Assembly: GCA_017510405.1 (NCBI GenBank)
Contig: JAFWNG010000013.1
Span: 248,001 to 312,000, forward strand
DNA from: Solobacterium sp.
Lineage (GTDB): Bacteria > Bacillota_I > Bacilli_A > Erysipelotrichales > Erysipelotrichaceae
Reading direction: 5' to 3'
Length of the DNA: 64,000 bases
Shown piece by piece: positions 24,643 to 33,988 of the stretch (the stretch's first letter is position 1; each line of letters starts with the position of its first letter). The notes beneath the pieces are model-generated. The model saw only the letters and a program-made list of their open reading frames with translations. It made no database searches and was not told the origin of the DNA. The position numbers and the translations under genes were made by a program.

Positions 24643-25530
24643 GTGCATTATGTGAAAGCAAAGGGAATCTTATCCTCTCAAAACGGAATGAATCTTTATC
24701 GGGGCTGCACGCACGGATGTATTTACTGTGATTCAAGAAGCAGCTGTTATCGGATGGATCATACTTTTGAGGATATCGAAGTCAAAGAAAACGCTCTTGA
24801 ATTGCTGGAAGACGCGCTGTGCCGCAAGAGAAAACGCTGTATGATCGGGACAGGCTCCATGAGTGATCCATACATCCCGCAGGAGCTGAAAACAGAATAC
24901 ACACGAAAAGCATTGTTGATCATCGAGAAATACGGCTGCGGCGTCGCGCTGCAGACAAAGTCCGATCGTGTGCTCAGAGACCTGGATATCCTGAAACGTA
25001 TCAATGAAAAGACCAAAGCTGTTGTTCAAATGACGCTGACAACAGCGGATGAAAACCTGTGTAGGATCATCGAGCCGAATGTCTGCTCGACAAAGGAGAG
25101 GTTCGGGGCGCTGAAAACCTTGCGTGATAACGGTATTCCCACCGTCGTATGGCTGTGTCCGATCCTGCCCTATATCAACGATACTTACGAGAACATTGAG
25201 TCGATCCTTCAGATGTGTATAGAGGCCAGTGTGCGCGGCGTGATCTGCTTTGGTATGGGGCTGACGCTTCGCGACGGAAGCCGTGAGTATTTCTATCGTC
25301 AGCTTGACAGGCATTTCCCCGGATTGAAGGAGCGCTATATCCGGGAATACGGAAACCGCTACGAGATTCCCAGTCCGCGCAGCGATGAGCTGATGAGACT
25401 GTTTCATCACACCTGCGGACAAAACGGGATCATGCATGATAACGACGAGATCTTCGCTTATCTGCACCGCTTCGAAGAAAAGGAGACGTTCGAACAGCTC
25501 AGCCTGTGGCAGTTTCAGCAAAATGAATGA
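24643..25530 (+). CDS. SPL-like radical SAM protein
   Basis: 295 residues. The radical SAM cluster motif is C22xxxC26xxC29 in RGCTHGCIYCD, preceded by GMNLYRGC as in the spore-photoproduct-lyase-like group (Rv2578c type). TGSMSDPYIP and TLTTADENLCRIIEP are further family stretches. The start is GTG at 24643 with GGAGGG before it; there is no close ATG. The reaction is not known for this branch. A TetR-type operator sits in its promoter. Confidence 0.8.
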   Translation: MHYVKAKGILSSQNGMNLYRGCTHGCIYCDSRSSCYRMDHTFEDIEVKENALELLEDALCRKRKRCMIGTGSMSDPYIPQELKTEYTRKALLIIEKYGCGVALQTKSDRVLRDLDILKRINEKTKAVVQMTLTTADENLCRIIEPNVCSTKERFGALKTLRDNGIPTVVWLCPILPYINDTYENIESILQMCIEASVRGVICFGMGLTLRDGSREYFYRQLDRHFPGLKERYIREYGNRYEIPSPRSDELMRLFHHTCGQNGIMHDNDEIFAYLHRFEEKETFEQLSLWQFQQNE

Positions 25531-25895
25531 CGATCGAAGATAAACCAGATCTACAGATTCCAGTAGTGGGAGCAGAAAAACAGTAATGCTGGACAAGAAC
25601 TGGTGAAATACGAGATGATCGATCTGCCGAAAAACGCAATCATTGGCAGGCAAATGATAGAGAAGGTTCTAAAAGATAGCGGGGAAGCCGGGTATTCAGA
25701 GAAAACCATCGTGCCGGGGATTTTGCGAAGCTAAAGGGTTCACGATGACCGGTTTTTCATAAAGATATGATATTCTGACAGCTTTTATGGAGAAAAGTAG
25801 ATTGGTATGGTCACCATCAGACCGAACAAAAAACATTGAACGGCATCAAGATTACACCGAGGAATATGAGGGCACATAAAGGAGGCGCTGCTGTA
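25531..25895 (+). pseudogene. non-coding gap holding a gene remnant
   Basis: Between 25585 and 25734 one frame reads ELVKYEMIDLPKNAIIGRQM and continues to a stop without a start codon. It faintly resembles the opening of GyrI-like effector-binding domains. The rest shows no gene. Best read as a decayed fragment; identity is weak. Confidence 0.3.
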
Positions 25896-26393
25896 ATGAG
25901 TAGAAAAGCACTTGTCGTGATCGACATACAGAATGATATTACGAAGCACTACAGGGATATCATCGACAACATCAATGCTTCTATAGACTGGGCAGCGGAG
26001 CTGGGAATGACAGTCATCTATATCAAGCACAATAATCTGTCACCCGGTACACGGACGTTCAAACCGAATACGAAGGGCGCGGAACTTGCTCCGGAACTGA
26101 AGGTGGTATCGAACCATATCTTTGTTAAGACTAAGGCCAATACGCTTACCAGCGAAGCGTTCTCGGAGTTTATCCGGGAAAGCGGCATCGACGAGTTTTA
26201 TATTACCGGTGCGGATGCCACGGCATGCGTGAAATCCACGTGCTTCAATATGAACAAGGCAGGCTATACGCTGCATGTCATCTCCGATTGCGTGACGAGC
26301 TACGATCTGAAGAAGATGCCTGAGATGCTCTCCTATTACGCAGATAAGGGCTGCGAGGTCAGAAGGCTGGCGGAGTACATGGATTCGAATTAA
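25896..26393 (+). CDS. isochorismatase-family cysteine hydrolase
   Basis: About 165 residues. The triad is visible as an Asp in ALVVIDIQNDI (D10), a Lys in IFVKTKANTLTS and a Cys in GADATACVKST. It lacks the HxxxH-type metal residues seen in the pncA product of this window, so nicotinamide is less likely as substrate. The start at 25896 follows AAAGGAGG; twenty upstream codons have no ribosome site. Substrate unknown. Confidence 0.75.
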   Translation: MSRKALVVIDIQNDITKHYRDIIDNINASIDWAAELGMTVIYIKHNNLSPGTRTFKPNTKGAELAPELKVVSNHIFVKTKANTLTSEAFSEFIRESGIDEFYITGADATACVKSTCFNMNKAGYTLHVISDCVTSYDLKKMPEMLSYYADKGCEVRRLAEYMDSN

Positions 26394-26419
26394 GCGGTAA
26401 TAAAAAAAGGCAGTGAAAA

Positions 26420-27706
26420 ATGAAAACTCTGAAAAAGATCGGCAAAGTCATGGCTGTGCTGCTTCTGGTATTGATGCTCGGGCTGGCGGCTCTGGATATT
26501 TATCTGATCAAAATGCCAGAACTGCGGGCAAAAGTCAAAATCGACGGAATCGAAGAAGTCGCCTGCAGAATAGAAGATATGGCAATACATGAGAATGTAA
26601 AAGTTATCGGACTGGGTGAGGCTTCGCACGGAAATGCCGAGTTCCAGGAACTGAAACTGGAAGTTCTGAAAGTGCTGGTGGATAAATACAATGTCGACTG
26701 TTTTGCCATGGAGATGGATTACGGGGAAGGTATGATCATCAATGATTACATCAATGGTCATTCAGGTATGTCAATTAATGAGGTGATGAGCCGGATCAAC
26801 TTTACAATCTACAGAACTGAGGAAATCAGAGATCTGATTGAATGGATGAAAGACTACAACCGACTGCACGGTAATAAACTGTCATTCTATGGTTTTGATT
26901 TACAGAATCCGGATGTGGATCTGAAGTTGATTCTGGATTTTGTGGCAGATAATTCCATCGTTGAAGGTGCGGGGCTGGCTGGTATTTTCGACGGCTATCT
27001 GAACAGCGATGTGAGTTTCAGGGATACGGGTCTGAGTGAAGGATTTAAAATGCTCAATAATTTGGGGGCTGCACTGAAAACCGGCCGGGAAGCATATCAG
27101 CATCTTTATAACTATGACCGTATACTGGACTGCATCGAAAATGTCCTTCGGGCGAGAGAACTGGCTGCCAGATACGATGAGGACAACAGTATGGTTGAAG
27201 GAGGCCAGTACCGTGACCGGATGATGGCTTTGAAGGTCATTGAACTATCGGAATCACTGGACGGGTCAAGGATGATGATCACAGGGCATAACGGACATAT
27301 TGGCTATGCAGGGAGCTATACGCGGACGATGGGGTCGTTTATCCGGGATGAACTGGGCGGGTCGTACTATGCCATCGGCACAGACTACTTTATTACTGAC
27401 TGCAATATGCCGTCCGGCAGCGGCAGAAGATCCAGCCACAGGTTTGTTTCAGGTGATATTCTGGCTTATCAGGCGAAGATGATCGGAACGTATTATCTGG
27501 ATTTTTCCATGGTCAGCGAAGGCAATGAAGTATACAAGTATATACATGAACCCATTTATACAGGCAGTCTGGGAGAGGGCTACAGCATTCTAAATACCAT
27601 TCTGCAGGATACTGTAAGGATCTACTGTGAGCCGGAATACCTGTATGATGCAATGATCCTGATCTACAAATGCACTCCGCTGCATCTGCTGACAGAAGAA
27701 AGCTGA
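26420..27706 (+). CDS. erythromycin esterase-like protein, membrane-anchored
   Basis: 428 residues. An N-terminal membrane segment (about 11-30) is followed by an EreA/EreB-type domain: GLGEASHGNAEF with the active-site His, FAMEMDYGEG with a conserved Glu, SFYGFDLQNPD and MMITGHNGHIGY. Erythromycin esterases open macrolide lactone rings, but most relatives in this superfamily have unknown targets and are not resistance proteins. The anchor would place the domain outside the cell. AAAGGCAGTG precedes the ATG. Confidence 0.75.
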   Translation: MKTLKKIGKVMAVLLLVLMLGLAALDIYLIKMPELRAKVKIDGIEEVACRIEDMAIHENVKVIGLGEASHGNAEFQELKLEVLKVLVDKYNVDCFAMEMDYGEGMIINDYINGHSGMSINEVMSRINFTIYRTEEIRDLIEWMKDYNRLHGNKLSFYGFDLQNPDVDLKLILDFVADNSIVEGAGLAGIFDGYLNSDVSFRDTGLSEGFKMLNNLGAALKTGREAYQHLYNYDRILDCIENVLRARELAARYDEDNSMVEGGQYRDRMMALKVIELSESLDGSRMMITGHNGHIGYAGSYTRTMGSFIRDELGGSYYAIGTDYFITDCNMPSGSGRRSSHRFVSGDILAYQAKMIGTYYLDFSMVSEGNEVYKYIHEPIYTGSLGEGYSILNTILQDTVRIYCEPEYLYDAMILIYKCTPLHLLTEES

Positions 27707-27713
27707 AGGGGTT

Positions 27714-28143
27714 ATGGCAAATACTATCATATTTTACAGAATAGCTGCCAGTAACGTTCTGCTTTTCTGTACGGTATTTTCTCACGCCTTTTATGTGTTT
27801 TACATAGCGGCCGATCGTCTGATATGCCGGATGGATGATCCGTGGCAGGAAAAACAGATACTTTCAGAGAGCTTGAAGCAGGGCCGGATACGATTGCAGA
27901 CTTTGTGTTTGTGATCGTATGTCTGATCTAGTTGTAAAGATCATTTCCGGATTTGCCGTACAGAAGAGGTTTGTGTCTGTTCATTCTATTTTTAACAAGG
28001 CGGCAGGAGCGCTGCTGTTTCTATTACCGCTGACGATCCCCGCAGTAACGCTGAAATACTCTGCGATTGCAGTCAGTGCGGCGGCAGCGTTCGCCGCAAT
28101 TCAGGATGACCGTTTCATCAAAACAGATCGGGAGGATAAAAAG
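27714..28143 (+). pseudogene. decayed CDP-alcohol phosphatidyltransferase
   Basis: The start (NTIIFYRIAASNVLLFC, FSHAFYVFYIAA) and the end (FVSVHSIFNKAAGALLFLLPLT) match small CDP-alcohol phosphatidyltransferases, but they are in different frames. The linking part, SDMPDG and ARKTDT-like codons and DTIADFVFVIVCLI, is in a third frame with an in-frame stop. The CDP-alcohol motif is therefore destroyed. It follows the esterase-like gene by 7 nt. Confidence 0.7.
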
Positions 28144-28146
28144 ACC

Positions 28147-28509
28147 ATGAAATTCAAAGGAACCCTTATCGTTGTAAAAGACTGCAATGAAGCATTGAAG
28201 TTTTATCAGAACCTGTTTGGATTCCAGCTGATCCGGGATAATGACGGCAATATGGAACTGTCCGGAAATCTGTATCTCCAGGAAGAAAAATACTGGGAGC
28301 GGTTTACGGGGAGACGCGTGGTTCCGCAAAGCAATCAAACTGAGCTGTATTTTGAAGAGCCGGATATTGAAAGCTTTGTGAAAAAGCTGGAAAGGCTCTA
28401 TCCCGATACCAAGTATGTCAATCACCTTATGACGCACAGCTGGGGACAGCGGGTCGTCAGATTCTATGACCCGGACGGATGCCTCATCGAAGTAGGCACC
28501 CCTGTATGA
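28147..28509 (+). CDS. VOC-family (glyoxalase/dioxygenase-like) protein
   Basis: 120 residues with the paired beta-alpha-beta-beta-beta layout: FKGTLIVVKDCNEALKFYQNLFGFQLIRDNDGNMELSGN and QRVVRFYDPDGCLIEVGTP. Metal-binding positions are not certain. The start at 28147 follows GGGAGGATA and is just after the decayed phosphatidyltransferase, whose frame runs into it. Members bind or change small molecules, including antibiotics; no substrate can be inferred. Confidence 0.78.
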   Translation: MKFKGTLIVVKDCNEALKFYQNLFGFQLIRDNDGNMELSGNLYLQEEKYWERFTGRRVVPQSNQTELYFEEPDIESFVKKLERLYPDTKYVNHLMTHSWGQRVVRFYDPDGCLIEVGTPV

Positions 28510-28540
28510 TCTTTGTATATCAATTTTTTAGGTGAATCCG

Positions 28541-29092
28541 ATGAGCAAATATCAGCAAATGATTTTAATAGAACCCTCTATGGAATATGACGAACAGATA
28601 CAGGCATTCCGGAAGGAGTTTCTTGCCTGCGAGGGGTCTATGGACGGCTGTGGATCATTACGCCGTTTTGATATGACGCAGGCGTGGCTGGAACAGGTCG
28701 AATCGCTCAGGCATCCTGAGACTGTGCCTCCCGGTCTTGTTCCGTCGACACAGTATATCTATGTGCGGAAATCTGACAGCAAAATAGTCGGCGTCATTCA
28801 GATCCGTCACTGTTTCAATGAGTTTCTGGAAAAATATGCCGGACATATCGGGTACTCTGTTTGTCCGAGTGAACGCAGAAAAGGTTATGCCACACAGATG
28901 CTCCGGCTCGTCCTGCCCGAGTGCAGAAGACTTGGAATAAACCGGGTTTTGATATGCTGTGTCCGGGGTAATGAAGGAAGCAGAAAGACGATTCTGAATA
29001 ATGGCGGAAAATATGAATCGACCGTGTATCTGGAAGAACGGGATGTTTATCTGGAGAGATATTGGATAGACTTAGCCGAATCGGGTGAATGA
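28541..29092 (+). CDS. GNAT acetyltransferase
   Basis: About 183 residues. The acetyl-CoA motif is YSVCPSERRKGYATQML (about 110-126), preceded by VGVIQIRHCFNEFL and followed by the GNEGSRKTILNNGGKYES helix-turn. This is the same subfamily as the protein at 39326; both end in RYWI-L. The ATG at 28541 follows AGGTGA. Substrate unknown. Confidence 0.78.
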   Translation: MSKYQQMILIEPSMEYDEQIQAFRKEFLACEGSMDGCGSLRRFDMTQAWLEQVESLRHPETVPPGLVPSTQYIYVRKSDSKIVGVIQIRHCFNEFLEKYAGHIGYSVCPSERRKGYATQMLRLVLPECRRLGINRVLICCVRGNEGSRKTILNNGGKYESTVYLEERDVYLERYWIDLAESGE

Positions 29093-29121
29093 TCCGTTCT
29101 GCATAAGAGGGAGGATGTCGT

Positions 29122-29645
29122 AATGTCTTATATAAAAAAATCATCAAAGATTGAAAGCCGACAATTTCACCGTTCATTTATTGGATGATTTTGTGTATTA
29201 ACAGACTGTTACAGAGTGTTGGAGAAAGATAGACAACGATTGGAAGCTTGTGCCGGATGTATATGAAGAAAACTGGCAGAGGTACAATGCAGGGAAATTG
29301 TGAAGAAGCGGTGCATCATATAAACCTTGACCAGACCGGCGTTGGCGTTTTCGACGGCGGGCGGATCATTGGGTTTGCGACCGTCTCCCGCCGTATATTC
29401 GGAGCGCGGCAGTATATATGCAGCTGGTTTGTTCTCAGATTTCAGAGGAATACAGACGCCAGTGTATCGGCTGGAAGGTCTTTTCCCCAGCCTGCGAAGA
29501 GGCGCGGAAGCTGGGTGCAGATAAGCTGTACATTCCGGCTCATTCCTCAAAAGAATCACCGGCAGCATACCGGGCACTTGGCTGTATGCCTGCTGAGGAG
29601 GCAATGAGGGACCGGCCGCAGCGATTCCCTTTGATGTCAAAATGA
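29122..29645 (+). pseudogene. decayed GNAT acetyltransferase
   Basis: Coding homology is spread over several frames: DNFTVHLLDD, then VTECWRKIDNDWKLVPDVYEENW, and in another frame QISEEYRRQCIGWKVFSPACEEARKLGADKLYIPAHSSKESPAAYRALGC. Stops and shifts separate the blocks, so no intact acetyltransferase can be made. The last block is a normal acetyl-CoA-site end of a GNAT protein. Confidence 0.7.
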
Positions 29646-29708
29646 AATAAAGATTATAAAAGAATATCCTGACGTATATGGTATCTGAGAAAGTGAGATC
29701 ATGAAATA

Positions 29709-30329
29709 ATGCGTATCTATGTTGATTTTGACGATTGCCTGTGCGAGACAGGAAGGGCCTTCTCAAAGCTTGTGCTGGAAATGTTCAATAAGGATGTTCC
29801 TTATGAGCAAATGCATTCTTTTGAACTGGACAGGTCTTTTGATCTGGATGCGGAACAATATGAGCGGTTTATGCTTCGGGCGCACGAGCCGGAGAACCTG
29901 TTGTCGTTTGATGCGACGCCGGGCGCTGCGGAGACCATAAACGAATGGATTTCCTGCGGGCACGAGGTATCGATCATTACCGGCCGCCCATCAAGTGTTT
30001 ATGCGACATCCCGTATATGGCTGGATGAGCATGGCCTTAAGAACGCCGGACTGTACTGTCTCAATAAATATGGGAGGGATCATTTTATCAAAAACAGCAG
30101 CAGCACGCTTGAACTTGAAGACTATTACAGGATGAATTTTGATTTCGCAGTTGAGGATTCTCCAAAGGCATTCCGTTTTTTCGAACATCTGCCGGAACTG
30201 AAGGTTCTGGTGTTTGACAGACCATGGGACAGAGAATGTGCTTTTCCGAATGGAAACTATCAAAGATGCGCTGATTGGGAGAGCATTCGGAAGATTGCTG
30301 CAGGTGAGTTAGAAAGAGACGTGCAATAA
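29709..30329 (+). CDS. HAD-type 5'-nucleotidase-like protein
   Basis: 206 residues. Motif I is IYVDFDDCLCET (D6/D8), motif II IITGRPSSV near residue 97, and motif IV AVEDSPKAFRF near residue 152. The arrangement is that of the 5'(3')-deoxyribonucleotidase-like HAD branch, which removes phosphate from nucleotides. The Shine-Dalgarno site is weak (AGTGAG). Substrate is inferred only from the family. Confidence 0.72.
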   Translation: MRIYVDFDDCLCETGRAFSKLVLEMFNKDVPYEQMHSFELDRSFDLDAEQYERFMLRAHEPENLLSFDATPGAAETINEWISCGHEVSIITGRPSSVYATSRIWLDEHGLKNAGLYCLNKYGRDHFIKNSSSTLELEDYYRMNFDFAVEDSPKAFRFFEHLPELKVLVFDRPWDRECAFPNGNYQRCADWESIRKIAAGELERDVQ

Positions 30330-30369
30330 GAATTCAAGTCAATTGCGGTCTATGGGGTGAAGTAAAAAA

Positions 30370-31038
30370 ATGTTTGATCTGGACAAATACCTGGCTGATC
30401 TGATCATGAGCTGTCGGTCGGCTTTCGGAGAGCGTCTGCTGTACATGGGACTGCAGGGAAGCTGGCTGCGCGGTGAAGCTCATGAGAACAGCGATATCGA
30501 TATCATGGTGATTCTGGACAGGTTCTCCGTGCGGGATATGGATACATACCGCGGGATCCTGAAAAGGATCGGTTTCTACGAGAAATCCTGCGGTTTCATC
30601 TGCGGGAAAGACGAAATGAAGCGTTGGAGTCCTCTGGAAGTATGCCAGCTGCGACAGACGACGAAAGACCTGGTCGGCGTACTGACGGATTATCTTCCGC
30701 CCGTGACTCGGGAAGATGAAATAAACTATGTCAAATTGAGCCTGGGGAATCTGTATCACGAACTCTGCCACCGCTATATCCACGCAGACAGGGACAAGAA
30801 CACAGCCAAATTCCGCATGACCTGCAAGAGTGTGTTTTACCTGATCCAGAATCTGCATTTTCTGGAAAGCGGGTATTTCATTCTCAGCAGGAAGGATCTG
30901 AAGGAAGCAGTTACGGAGGAGGATCGGATGATTCTGGAATTGACCGATCTGCCGGACTGTTATGATTTCGATCAGGCTTTCACTTCCCTGTTTTCCTGGT
31001 GCCAAAGAGTCTTTGTCCGCATCGAGCGCCTTGGATAA
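30370..31038 (+). CDS. nucleotidyltransferase-fold protein
   Basis: 222 residues. The polymerase-beta-like signature GSWLRGEAHENSDIDIMV (about 30-47) gives GS...DxD metal-binding aspartates. The C-terminal half is helical, like aminoglycoside nucleotidyltransferases and toxin-system MNT/HEPN pairs, but no separate HEPN gene lies next to it. It may modify an antibiotic or another small molecule. Confidence 0.7.
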   Translation: MFDLDKYLADLIMSCRSAFGERLLYMGLQGSWLRGEAHENSDIDIMVILDRFSVRDMDTYRGILKRIGFYEKSCGFICGKDEMKRWSPLEVCQLRQTTKDLVGVLTDYLPPVTREDEINYVKLSLGNLYHELCHRYIHADRDKNTAKFRMTCKSVFYLIQNLHFLESGYFILSRKDLKEAVTEEDRMILELTDLPDCYDFDQAFTSLFSWCQRVFVRIERLG

Positions 31039-31087
31039 ACATGTTATGTGACATCAATTGTTTAAGATCAGTAAGAAAGGAAAAAAG

Positions 31088-31327
31088 ATGCGCAGAAAAC
31101 TGATTCATTGGCTGGGGCTGACGGGCGTTCCGGCTTTACTTTTCTTTACAGCGGCGGTGATGCTTGTCCTGATGCAGATCGGCTCTATTGGTACGGGTAT
31201 CGTCCCATCGGGGTATTTCGTCATTGTGGAACGATTCAGCGTATTTGCCGCATTGGGGTTCAATGCCGGACTTGGCATGTATCTGTTCCATGGTTTGAAA
31301 AAGGGAGGAGGGATCGAACATGAATAA
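31088..31327 (+). CDS. small two-helix membrane protein
   Basis: 79 residues with two hydrophobic helices (about 8-30 and 43-65) and a short basic tail. The start at 31088 follows AAAGGAA; the frame runs further upstream without a ribosome site. The stop overlaps the next ATG by 8 nt. Function unknown. Confidence 0.55.
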   Translation: MRRKLIHWLGLTGVPALLFFTAAVMLVLMQIGSIGTGIVPSGYFVIVERFSVFAALGFNAGLGMYLFHGLKKGGGIEHE

Positions 31328-31883
31328 TATGACCGCGCTGGTCAGCTGTTTTGCGAGGGCGTACCACTATAAAAACAATGAACGACATGTTTTTGCGGAT
31401 TCTGTTGCGGAGCAGATGCTGACGGCAGAGGAATACAATGCGATCTCACAGAACATGACGCAGGGTATCCAGTTCTTCATGCCTGGGTTCCAAGGGACGC
31501 AGGAAGAAGCCCTTCAATTCATTGTCGATCACCAGCTTGCTCCATCTGTTCTATCCAGAAGCGCCTTTTGTGAGCAGGCCATCGACAGAGCTGTCCGGCT
31601 GCAGGACTGCAGGCAGGTTGTGATTTATGCCTGCGGCTATGACACCTTCTCATTGCGGACAAACAATCAGGTGCTAACTGTGTATGAAATGGATCGGCTG
31701 GAAATGATCGCAGATGCCCGGGTTCTGACCGCTTTATCTGTAAATAACGGAGTTCCGCAGTATCTTCTGCTTCCCAGAAAATCTCCCTATGAATCCTTAA
31801 GGGAAAGATTCCCCATGTACGCTCAGATAGAAAAACTGGCATCTGATGAGAATAATCAGACGATCCTTGGTCCAAGACCTTAA
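31320..31883 (+). pseudogene. truncated LCM-type SAM methyltransferase
   Basis: 187 residues, against about 270 for the family. The N-terminal two thirds match leucine-carboxyl-methyltransferase-like proteins (MTALVSCFARAYHYKNNE, LSRSAFCEQAID, VIYACGYDTFSLR with the SAM loop). After YEMDRLEM the expected continuation is missing and an unrelated-looking end follows. Probably an internal deletion; activity is unlikely. Confidence 0.6.
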
Positions 31884-31985
31884 GATGATCCTGCGCGGAA
31901 ACGAATGCAGATAAAGAAGGCAGGCTTGTTGAAGGAGAAACAGAGAACGTTGACAAACATGTATTTAGTTTAGTTAACGTTATTT

Positions 31986-32023
31986 TGGGCATATTCGTTA
32001 AGATAACAATGCCCAGAGTCTTT
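31986..32023 (+). terminator. weak terminator-like hairpin
   Basis: TGGGCAT and ATGCCCA arms with a 16-nt loop, then GAGTCTTTTC. The T run is short. Confidence 0.3.
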
Positions 32024-32128
32024 TCTGACAGTATTTGTCTTCCGTTTCGATCCGGATCGGAAACCCATCGGGAAAACAGTGAAAGATGATAATATAACAG
32101 TAAGAGATAAACCGTATCAGGAGGAAAT

Positions 32129-32727
32129 ATGTCAGTGAATATGAACAGACGGCCGATGAAAATCATTACGGCAGTTTTATGCATTGTTATGATATGCGGA
32201 CTGTCTTCGTGTACGGCAGATGCTGCGGCTGAAAGCAGCGGGCCTGCCCCGGAAAAGAGCACTGAACCGGAAAGCAGAAGCGGGAAGAAGATCTACTTTG
32301 CCGGACCGATGTTTTCCCAGGGGGAAAAGACTATAACCTGAAAGTCGTTAAGGTTCTGGAAGACAATGGATACGAGGTCTTTCTGCCGCAGCGTGACGGG
32401 ATCGAAGCCGCAATGCTGGAAGGCAAGAGCGAAAAAGAAAAAGCTGCCATGATCTTTGAAAAAGATGTATCCGAGATCATGAAGGCTGACATCCTCGTTA
32501 TGCTGGTGGACGGACGTGTTCCCGATGAAGGGGCTTGCGTAGAGCTCGGTATCGGTTATACAAATCAGAAAAGATGTTACGGCATAAAAACAGATACCAG
32601 GTCGATCGAGATCGATCTGGACCTGAATCCCATGATCAGTGAGTGCTTCATCAAGCTCTTCAAGGACTTTGACGGTGACAAAATGATCGAACAGCTTGAA
32701 CAGTATTTAGCGGAAAACGAATTGTAA
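32129..32727 (+). pseudogene. lipoprotein nucleoside 2-deoxyribosyltransferase, frameshifted
   Basis: The first part has a lipoprotein signal (GLSSC lipobox) and linker leading to KKIYFAGPMFSQGEK, the start of a nucleoside deoxyribosyltransferase domain. Near 32325, in a GGGGGAAAAG run, the frame shifts by one: DYNLKVVKVLEDNGYEVFLPQRDG and the rest, with the catalytic-site DGRVPDEGACVELGIG, continue in another frame to 32727. One extra base would restore a 200-residue protein. Lipid anchoring is unusual for this normally cytoplasmic enzyme. It may be a real lesion or a sequencing error. Confidence 0.75.
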
Positions 32728-33157
32728 TATATCCTGCAAAGCAGAAAGCCCTTATCTGAAAAGACTGCCGAATCATGAGCTGCCGCATTCTGAAAAATAA
32801 GAAAGAAATCCTGCAGTATAAGATGGTTTAGATATGATCCGATTTTAAATATTGAGATTAACAGTTTACGCATCATTGTACGAAAACTTCTGAAGATAAC
32901 ATCAGTACTGCTGGCTTTTCTGTACGGATGCAGTGCGCCGAAAGACGCCGGATCCTGAGCGTTCAGAATACAGACTGTCTGCGGCAATTATACAGAATGC
33001 AGTCGCCTCAGCAGAGTGACGTACAGTAACGGATGCTGTACAGGACAGACAGATCATCCTGCAGATCAGAAAAGAAGAATTTGAAGAAGATGACATTAAA
33101 TGTATTGCCTGACGTAACTGTGATCGCATAAATGAAATACAGATGGAGATACCGCAA
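32728..33157 (+). other. gap with decayed coding scraps
   Basis: No intact gene. One frame at about 32880-32958 reads RKLLKITSVLLAFLYGCSAPKDAGS-stop, a lipoprotein-signal-like piece; another short frame ends near 33110. These look like remains of lost genes. Confidence 0.4.
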
Positions 33158-33988
33158 ATGGAAATATCAGACAGAAGAATAGACGGAGGAAAACCGTTTG
33201 ACTGGGGAAAAACATCTGAAGAATATGCGAAATACCGTGATATATATCCGGATGTGTTTTATCAGAAAATTGCGGACAGAAAGCTCTGTGTTAAAGGACA
33301 GAACGTTCTGGATCTTGGAACCGGTACCGGCGTACTGCCGCGGAATATGTACCGGTATGGCGCGCGGTGGACAGGCACAGATATCTCGCCGGAACAGATC
33401 GGGCAGGCAAAGCGTCTGGCGGAAGCCAGTCATATGAATATCAATTTTCTGACAGTCCCTGCGGAAGAAACAGACTTTCCAAAAGACAGCTTTGATGTCG
33501 TCACCGCATGTCAGTGTTTCTGGTATTTTGATCATAAGCGTCTGATGCCGAAACTGGCTGATATGTTAAAGAAAAACGGAAAACTTGTAATACTATTTAT
33601 GGCGTGGCTTCCCAATGAGGATAAAATAGCCGGAAAGAGCGAGGAGATCGTTCTCAAGTACAGTCCGAAATGGTCGGGTGCGGGGGAGACCCGGCATCCG
33701 ATCCATATTCCTGATGCGGTATATGAATATTTTGAAATGGAAGATCATGAGGAATATGACCTCATGGTGCCGTTTACGAAAGAGTCATGGCACGGCAGGA
33801 TGAAGGCGTGCCGAGGGGTGGGAGCCTCATTATCCGAAGAAGAACTGAAGAAGTGGAACATTGAGCACTGGCAGTTTCTTAATAAGCATGCGCCTGACCG
33901 GTTTGATATACATCATTACGCTGCCATAACGGTATTGAGGAAAAAAACAGATCTGTTCCGGGAAAGCTGTAACGGAGATCAAATATGA
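33158..33988 (+). CDS. class I SAM-dependent methyltransferase
   Basis: About 276 residues. SAM-binding motif I is VLDLGTGTGVLPRNM near residue 45, with GTDISPEQI (motif Post I) and DSFDVVTACQCFWYFDH. The start at 33158 follows GGAGAT; an ATG five codons earlier lacks a site. Its stop overlaps the start of the TIR/Nudix-like gene (ATGA), so the two are translationally coupled. The methyl acceptor is unknown. Confidence 0.82.
   Translation: MEISDRRIDGGKPFDWGKTSEEYAKYRDIYPDVFYQKIADRKLCVKGQNVLDLGTGTGVLPRNMYRYGARWTGTDISPEQIGQAKRLAEASHMNINFLTVPAEETDFPKDSFDVVTACQCFWYFDHKRLMPKLADMLKKNGKLVILFMAWLPNEDKIAGKSEEIVLKYSPKWSGAGETRHPIHIPDAVYEYFEMEDHEEYDLMVPFTKESWHGRMKACRGVGASLSEEELKKWNIEHWQFLNKHAPDRFDIHHYAAITVLRKKTDLFRESCNGDQI

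Noticed and set aside
32310-32340. Programmed -1 frameshift in the deoxyribosyltransferase gene
   Set aside because: The run GGGGGAAAAG does not form a heptamer that allows both tRNAs to re-pair, and no stimulating structure is evident; an indel is simpler.
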